Positions 57,654 to 64,000 of a DNA stretch of 64,000 bases are shown here, one piece after another. Each line of letters starts with the position of its first letter. Within the stretch, counting starts at the first letter, position 1. A model generated the notes under the pieces. It ran no database searches. It saw nothing but the letters and a program-made list of their open reading frames with translations, and was not told the DNA's origin. This stretch comes from Terasakiella magnetica (GTDB lineage: Bacteria > Pseudomonadota > Alphaproteobacteria > Rhodospirillales > Magnetospirillaceae), in NCBI GenBank assembly GCA_902729415.1, contig CACVCF010000334.1, forward strand, positions 124,001-188,000, written 5' to 3'. The translations under genes and the position numbers were made by a program.

Positions 57654-58106
57654 ATGGCCCGCGTTCTGATTATCGAGGCCCGCTTCTACGACCACATCGC
57701 CGACGGCCTGCTGAACGGCGCCCGCGAGGTGCTGGATAAGGCTGGAATCGCCCATGATGTGCTGACCGTTCCCGGCATTTTCGAGCTGCCCGCGACCTTG
57801 AAGCTGGTACTGACCGCCGCCGAACAGGGCAACGACAAGGCCCGCTATGACGGTTTCGTCACCCTGGGCTGTGCCATCCGCGGCGAGACTGACCATTATC
57901 ACCATGTCGGCACCGAGTGCATGCGCGGTATCGCCGATCTGTCCATGGCCTATGATCTGGCCCTGGGCAATGGCGTGTTGACCGTTCATGACGAGGCCCA
58001 GGCCCTTAACCGTTCCGACCCGGCACGCAAGAACATGGGCGGGCAGGCGGCGCGGGCTTGCCTGCGCATGCTGGCGGTCAAGCGCGAGCTTGGGTTGGTG
58101 TCATGA
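57654..58106 (+). CDS. ribH: 6,7-dimethyl-8-ribityllumazine synthase
   Basis: Penultimate riboflavin enzyme, joining the RibB product with the pyrimidine from RibD. The 150-residue protein has VLIIEARFYDHIADGLLNGA, VLTVPGIFELPATLKLVL, FVTLGCAIRGETDHYHHVGTECMRGIADLSM and GNGVLTVHDEAQA. GAGGAAA precedes the ATG. A 20-nt segment shared with the 108-bp repeat follows 14 bp after its stop, just before nusB. Confidence 0.96.
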   Translation: MARVLIIEARFYDHIADGLLNGAREVLDKAGIAHDVLTVPGIFELPATLKLVLTAAEQGNDKARYDGFVTLGCAIRGETDHYHHVGTECMRGIADLSMAYDLALGNGVLTVHDEAQALNRSDPARKNMGGQAARACLRMLAVKRELGLVS

Positions 58107-58120
58107 GCGAACAACGCAAG

Positions 58121-58140
58121 CGCCCGGCGTTTGAGGGACA
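58121..58140 (+). repeat. Copy of the 108-bp-repeat core upstream of nusB
   Basis: This 20-nt segment beginning CGCCCGGCGTTTGAGG matches the core at 22302, 22410 and 22518 in 19 of 20 positions. As at 22518, it ends just before a start codon: its GAGGGA lies 8 bp upstream of the nusB ATG and probably serves as the ribosome-binding site. Confidence 0.75.
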
Positions 58141-58146
58141 CTTATC

Positions 58147-58629
58147 ATGACCACCGTCAATCCCTCCGTCGCCCGTCGTTCTTCGGCCCGGCTTGCTGCG
58201 GTGCAGGTGCTCTATCAGATGGACCTCACCGGCGTCACCGCCGAGGAGGCCCTCAAGGATTCCAAGGATCGTCGGGCGGAAGAGCCGCGTGGCCGCATCG
58301 CCGAGCCCGATTCCTCGCTACTGGGCCAAGTGGTGCGCGGCGTCGCCACCGAGACCGCGACACTCGATCAGCTGGTGGGCAGCGCCCTGACCGGCGACTG
58401 GACCGTCGAGCGGCTTGAGGCCGTTTTGCGGGCCATTCTGCGGGCGGGAGCCTGGGAAATGGGCGCACGGCCCCAGACCCCGGCGCGGGTCTGCATCTCG
58501 GAATGGGTCGATGTTGCCCATGCCTTCTATTCGGGGCCGGAGCCGGGCTTGGTCAACGCCGTTCTCGACCGTCTCGCCCAAATTCTCCGTGCCGGGGAGT
58601 TGGGCAAGACCCCCAACGCCATCGGCTGA
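58147..58629 (+). CDS. nusB: Transcription antitermination protein NusB
   Basis: RNA-binding protein that, with NusE, forms antitermination complexes on rRNA operons. The 160-residue helical protein has [21 protein letters not shown] at the start and the C-terminal [49 protein letters not shown]. It follows ribH in the standard proteobacterial rib-nusB-thiL order, and thiL starts 2 bp after its stop. Confidence 0.96.
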   Translation: MTTVNPSVARRSSARLAAVQVLYQMDLTGVTAEEALKDSKDRRAEEPRGRIAEPDSSLLGQVVRGVATETATLDQLVGSALTGDWTVERLEAVLRAILRAGAWEMGARPQTPARVCISEWVDVAHAFYSGPEPGLVNAVLDRLAQILRAGELGKTPNAIG

Positions 58630-58631
58630 CC

Positions 58632-59657
58632 ATGAGTGGAGGCAAAGGTGGTGACACTCCCGATGAGTTCGGCCTCATCGCAGAGCTGTTCGCGCCTTTG
58701 GCCGCCGGTTTTCCTGGCGCCCTCGGCCTGACCGACGACGCTGCCTTCATTCCCGCCACTCCCGGATTTGATACCGTCGCCACCATGGATGCCATAGTGG
58801 CGGGGGTGCATTTTCTATCCGATGATCCACCGGATCTGATTGCGCGCAAGTTGGTGCGGGTCAATTTGTCCGATCTGGCCGCCAAAGGCGCCGTCCCCAA
58901 GACCGTTATGCTGGCGGCGGCTTTTCCACAAGGCGTCACCCAAGCTTGGCTGCGGGCGTTTGCCGCCGGCCTGGCCGAAGATCTTGGTCATTACGATGTC
59001 GCGCTGATTGGGGGTGACACGGTCTCAACCTCTGGCCCCCTGACCTTGACCCTGACCGCCCTGGGTATGGTGGAGCAGGGAAGGGGGCTGCTGCGCTCGG
59101 GTGCGCGTCCGGGACAGGATATCTGGGTTTCGGGCTGGATTGGTGATGGCGCCCTTGGCCTCAAGGCGTGTCAACGACAGTTGACGCACCTGTCGCTGAC
59201 GGCCCAGGACAGCCTTTCCAACCGCTATCGTCTGCCCCGGCCACGGGTGGAACTGGGGCCGCGTCTGATCGGCCTTGCCGCTGCCGCCATGGATGTCTCC
59301 GACGGCTTGGTTCAAGATCTGGGGCATATCTGCCGAGCGTCAGGGGCCGGAGCCGTGATCGAGGCCGAGGCGGTTCCCCTGTCGGCAGGTGCGCGGGAGG
59401 CTTTGGCAGCCGACCACTCCTTGCTTGCCACCATCCTGACGGGGGGCGATGATTACGAGATCCTGTTCACCGCTTGGCCGGAGCAGGATGGGGCGCTCCG
59501 CAGCTTGTCGGATTCTTTAGCACTCGACCTGACCCGGATCGGGCGTATGGTCGATGGTGCCTCGGTATCGGTTGTCGATGGGCAGGGAGCGGCCATACCG
59601 CTGGCATGCGGGGGGTGGCGTCACTTTAGCGGGGGGGATGGCGCTTGGTCCGGCTGA
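58632..59657 (+). CDS. thiL: Thiamine-monophosphate kinase
   Basis: Phosphorylates thiamine monophosphate to thiamine pyrophosphate. The 341-residue protein has LTDDAAFI, VATMDAIVAGVHFLSDD, ARKLVRVNLSDLAAKGAVPK, ALIGGDTVST, AMDVSDGLVQDLGHICRASG and LTGGDDYEILFTAW, the full ATP and Mg-binding set of the PurM-like fold. The MSGGKGG start lies 2 bp after nusB; the upstream frame only shadows nusB. Confidence 0.95.
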   Translation: MSGGKGGDTPDEFGLIAELFAPLAAGFPGALGLTDDAAFIPATPGFDTVATMDAIVAGVHFLSDDPPDLIARKLVRVNLSDLAAKGAVPKTVMLAAAFPQGVTQAWLRAFAAGLAEDLGHYDVALIGGDTVSTSGPLTLTLTALGMVEQGRGLLRSGARPGQDIWVSGWIGDGALGLKACQRQLTHLSLTAQDSLSNRYRLPRPRVELGPRLIGLAAAAMDVSDGLVQDLGHICRASGAGAVIEAEAVPLSAGAREALAADHSLLATILTGGDDYEILFTAWPEQDGALRSLSDSLALDLTRIGRMVDGASVSVVDGQGAAIPLACGGWRHFSGGDGAWSG

Positions 59658-60103
59658 TTTTCATCGTTGTCGCCCTACTTATGCTGATCGGTGCCGTAAT
59701 CGGCGGCCTCTATTTCTGGGGTGTCGACCCTCTGGCCAAACTCGGCATCACGGCCCCGATGGTTCATAAGGACGAAGGGCCGCCGCCGCCAACACCGCCC
59801 ACTTACGTGGATTTCGGCCTTCTGATCGTTCCGGTGATCCAAGACCACGAGGTCAAGAAGCAGGCCGAGATGATCGTGCGTATGCAGGTTGATCCCAAGG
59901 ACAAGGAATTGCTGGCCAAGAATCTGCCGCGGCTTCAGAATGCTTTCCTGCAAGAGATGATGATCTATCTCAGCGTTAACCTGCGCGATGGCAAATCCCT
60001 TGACGTGGTGGCCATCGGCAAGCGTCTGACGGTCGTGTCGGAAAAGACCCTGGGGATGCCCTTGGTCAAGGACATCGTGGTCGAAAATCCCACCCTGAAA
60101 TAG
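59645..60103 (+). CDS. FliL-like flagellar basal-body-associated protein
   Basis: A 152-residue protein with an N-terminal membrane helix (about 4-26), a Pro-rich linker (GPPPPTPP) and a periplasmic domain with PTYVDFGLLIVPVIQDHEVKKQAEMIVRMQV. This arrangement matches FliL-type proteins, which associate with the stator. It lies apart from flagellar genes, downstream of thiL, overlapping it by 13 bp. The start is a TTG after a G-rich run, so the precise start is uncertain. Confidence 0.72.
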   Translation: MVRLIFIVVALLMLIGAVIGGLYFWGVDPLAKLGITAPMVHKDEGPPPPTPPTYVDFGLLIVPVIQDHEVKKQAEMIVRMQVDPKDKELLAKNLPRLQNAFLQEMMIYLSVNLRDGKSLDVVAIGKRLTVVSEKTLGMPLVKDIVVENPTLK

Positions 60104-60180
60104 GTTTCTCACCTACTCTTTTGGACGGGTTGCCGACCGGATTCTCTCCTGCCCGAAGGAGGAATCCAAGACCGATGCCC

Positions 60181-60211
60181 ATAAAAACCGTCCTGGCGCG
60201 GGGGTTTTTAT
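60181..60211 (+). terminator. Terminator-like hairpin before hppA
   Basis: ATAAAAACC (60181-60189) pairs with GGTTTTTAT (60203-60211) around a 13-nt GC-rich loop that can pair further. It probably ends the nrdR-to-fliL-like transcript. The rest of 60104-60374 contains no gene I can support; the hppA promoter should lie here. Confidence 0.55.
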
Positions 60212-60374
60212 TCGATTTGTTCCAAGCTGGAACCCTGGGTAGAGCATTTTATTGCATCGAGAGGGTTCTTCTGGCAGTTTCACAACGCTTCTGCCGCTCT
60301 CTGTGGATTCGGCAAGTGTGGCCGGTTGTCTTCAGAAGCGACGCTAAAAAAGCTTCATCAGGGGACTCGAACAT

Positions 60375-62456
<2,082 letters not shown>

Positions 62457-62490
62457 GACCGCCAATCAGCCGGAAACAGGCTGAAACGAG

Positions 62491-62519
62491 AAACCCCGGT
62501 CGAAAGACCGGGGTTTTTT
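62491..62519 (+). terminator. Intrinsic terminator after hppA
   Basis: An 11-bp perfect stem (62491-62501 with 62506-62516) closes a GAAA tetraloop and is followed by a T-run, 34 bp after the hppA stop. Confidence 0.92.
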
Positions 62520-62567
62520 GTTGGCGGCGAGCAACCGCCGGATAGGGCTGGGGGAAGGTGAAAGGGG

Positions 62568-63023
62568 CTACTTCCCCGGTGTCGGCTTGGAGAAGCGGCC
62601 GACATTGCCCATCATCTGTTGGATGATGTTCATGTCCTTGCCCGCGGTGGGGGTTTCACGGTCGACGGTCTGGATCGGCTTGCCCGCCTCCATGCCACGG
62701 GTATCAAAGGCCCGCACGATGCCGCCGGAATCGAATACCACGGTAATGACCTTGCGTTCCTTGACCTCGGGCTCCATGAACGAATAGCGCTCGGTCAAGG
62801 TCGAGATGTAGTGCCAAGTCTCATCACCGAACGGCGTCACATTGGAGGGCGTTCCCAACAGGCCTTGAATCTCATCACGGGTGGTAACGCCGACCTTGAC
62901 CAGGGCCAATTGCTCGGGCGGGGGAAGATTGCCGCGCAATTCCACGATAGGGGAGCAGGCCTGCACGGCCAGAACCGCAGCGGAAGCCAGCAGGGCGGAA
63001 CGAAGGGATGACAGGTATTTCAT
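62568..63023 (-). CDS. bamE: Outer-membrane assembly lipoprotein BamE
   Basis: Small lipoprotein of the BAM complex, which inserts beta-barrel proteins into the outer membrane. The 151-residue protein has a signal sequence with lipid-attachment Cys23 (LAVQAC), then the SmpA/OmlA domain with LALVKVGVTTRDEIQGLLGTPSNVTPFGDETWHYIS and KVITVVFDSGGIVRAF. The start is at MKYLSSL; an upstream frame would only delay the signal peptide. It is divergent from the cbp3-like gene. Confidence 0.92.
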   Translation of the reverse strand: MKYLSSLRSALLASAAVLAVQACSPIVELRGNLPPPEQLALVKVGVTTRDEIQGLLGTPSNVTPFGDETWHYISTLTERYSFMEPEVKERKVITVVFDSGGIVRAFDTRGMEAGKPIQTVDRETPTAGKDMNIIQQMMGNVGRFSKPTPGK

Positions 63024-63169
63024 ACACACCGAAGCCGAAGCATTGACGGAAACGGCCACCGCGGCCAATGTGTGGGGAAGATTGCACTTCCCATTGTCGC
63101 CTTGTCAACGCCGGTGCGGCGCTCCGCCGCAATGGCGCGCCCGCTTCCCGCCCAGGATCCTTGATCGCC

Positions 63170-63745
63170 ATGATACCGTTCCGCCGATTCCGTGAGCGCC
63201 GCCGCCGCGAGAGCCTGGCCCATGCCCTCTACAGTTCCATCATCGTGCAGTCGCGGCTGCCGGAGTTTTTCCACACTCTAGCGGTTCCAGACACTCTGGA
63301 TGGGCGGTTTGACCTTATCGTGCTTCACGCCTTCCTGGTGATGCACCGCCTCAAGCAGGCGGGCAAGCGCGGGGATGAGGTCGAGGCACGGGAGTTGTCC
63401 CAGACCCTGTTCGACATGATGTTCGCCGATATGGACCAGAACCTACGGGAAATGGGTGTTGGCGATATGTCTATCGGCAAGAAGATCAAGCAGATGGCGC
63501 GGGCCTTCTATGGCCGGGTCTCTGCCTATGAAGAGGGCTTGGCCGCAGGTGACGAGGCCCTGGCCTCCGCCCTGGTCCGGAACCTGTACGGCACCCTGGA
63601 AACCCCGGTTGACACCCGCATCACCATGGCCGTGGCAGCCTATCTTCGGCACCAGGCGGCCACTCTGGCGGGACAGGACGATGAGGCCGTCTTAGAGGGG
63701 CGCGTGAGCTTTGCTTCGCTGGAGGTGGCATCCCATGCCCAATAG
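63170..63745 (+). CDS. Ubiquinol-cytochrome c chaperone (Cbp3/UQCC1-like)
   Basis: A 191-residue protein of the ubiquinol-cytochrome c chaperone family. The marks are YSSIIVQSRLPEFFHTLAVPDTLDGRFDLIVLHAFLVMHRL, LSQTLFDMMFADMDQNLREMGVGDMSIGKKIKQMARAFYGR and YEEGL. In mitochondria Cbp3 helps make and assemble cytochrome b; a similar bc1 assembly role is inferred here. The MIPFRRF start is preceded by AGGA about 14 bp upstream. Pairing with DUF177 downstream is typical of alphaproteobacteria. It overlaps that gene by 11 bp. Confidence 0.9.
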   Translation: MIPFRRFRERRRRESLAHALYSSIIVQSRLPEFFHTLAVPDTLDGRFDLIVLHAFLVMHRLKQAGKRGDEVEARELSQTLFDMMFADMDQNLREMGVGDMSIGKKIKQMARAFYGRVSAYEEGLAAGDEALASALVRNLYGTLETPVDTRITMAVAAYLRHQAATLAGQDDEAVLEGRVSFASLEVASHAQ

Positions 63746-64000
63746 CGACCTGATTCCACCAGAATTTCCCCGTCCCCAGGCCGTGGATCAGATTCCGGCG
63801 CGGGGGCATGCCGTTACCCTAACCGCCGATTCCTCGGAATGTGCTGCCCTGGCGCTGCGTCTTGATCTTCAGAGTGTCAGGGCGCTGTCGGCCAAGGTTG
63901 AGCTCACCCCCCTGGGTCGAACTGGCAAGGTGCGGGTGAGGGGAAGCTTCTCCGCCGAAGTGGTTCAGACCTGCGGTGTAACTCTGGCGCCCTTGCCCGC
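63735..64000 (+). CDS. DUF177/YceD family protein (3' partial)
   Basis: The first 88 or so residues of a YceD/DUF177 protein, cut off by the end of the window. It reads LIPPEFPRPQAVDQIPARG, then LDLQSVRALSAKVELTPLGR, then VRVRGSFSAEVVQTCGVTL with the first conserved Cys of the family. DUF177 proteins are linked to 23S rRNA accumulation and normally precede rpmF and the plsX-fabH genes. The ATG overlaps the cbp3-like stop. Confidence 0.85.
   Translation, partial: MPNSDLIPPEFPRPQAVDQIPARGHAVTLTADSSECAALALRLDLQSVRALSAKVELTPLGRTGKVRVRGSFSAEVVQTCGVTLAPLP

Overview
The window is a GC-rich chromosomal segment of an alphaproteobacterium. Protein sequences and gene order point to a Rhodospirillales member, most likely Magnetospirillum/Paramagnetospirillum. 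Supporting marks are a MucR-type regulator, a single Rsh (p)ppGpp enzyme beside rpoZ and pdxJ, the acpS-lepB-rnc-era-recO-parC order, hopanoid genes, a K+-independent H+-pyrophosphatase, a RibBX-type riboflavin protein, an editing-domain-free short ProS and a Cbp3-type cytochrome bc1 chaperone next to DUF177. The genus is inferred from overall resemblance; no magnetosome gene is present. Nearly all of the window is ordinary core genome. I see no phage, plasmid, insertion sequence, CRISPR array, rRNA or tRNA.

Layout. 1-5 kb: end of secF, an Mth938-like gene, sodB, hopanoid genes hpnC-hpnE and a divergent NDUFAF6-like gene, then a cluster of hairpin repeats. 5-15.8 kb: putA, an ACT regulator with a small membrane protein, a cytochrome c, a methyltransferase, a SPINDLY/OGT-like protein, a phosphoesterase and lipid kinase pair, bacteriohemerythrin, a family-5 uracil-DNA glycosylase and an NYN-domain protein. 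15.9-25.7 kb: rpoZ, rsh, pdxJ, acpS, lepB, rnc, era, a 108-bp tandem repeat, a small membrane protein, recO and parC. 25.8-34.6 kb: a periplasmic binding protein, bpt, an RDD protein, motAB, a flavin reductase, a broken GGDEF remnant, a penicillin-acylase-family hydrolase, methylmalonyl-CoA epimerase and tag.

34.9-47.6 kb: an orphan secreted Ala/Thr-rich protein, proS-lolC-lolD, a MAPEG protein, a double-HD protein touching dnaE, a membrane GH17 enzyme, an FkbM methyltransferase and a SUMF1-domain protein without catalytic cysteines. 47.8-54.2 kb: hemB, metY, a 3-hydroxyisobutyryl-CoA hydrolase, a small conserved protein, mucR, rpiB and glyA. 54.2-64 kb: the nrdR-ribD-ribE-ribBX-ribH-nusB-thiL-fliL-like run, hppA, bamE, a cbp3-like gene and the start of a DUF177/YceD gene.

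Themes are translation and RNA processing (proS, rnc, era, rpoZ, nusB), envelope biogenesis (secF, lepB, lolCD, bamE, hopanoids), cofactor synthesis (PLP, riboflavin, thiamine, haem) and motility (motAB, a FliL-like protein). I did not find a clearly new multi-gene system. The best leads are the 108-bp repeat whose core also sits upstream of nusB and seems to supply ribosome-binding sites, the hairpin cluster at 4.8 kb, the orphan secreted protein at 34.9 kb, the MucR lacking a zinc histidine, and the GH17/FkbM/SUMF1 neighbourhood.
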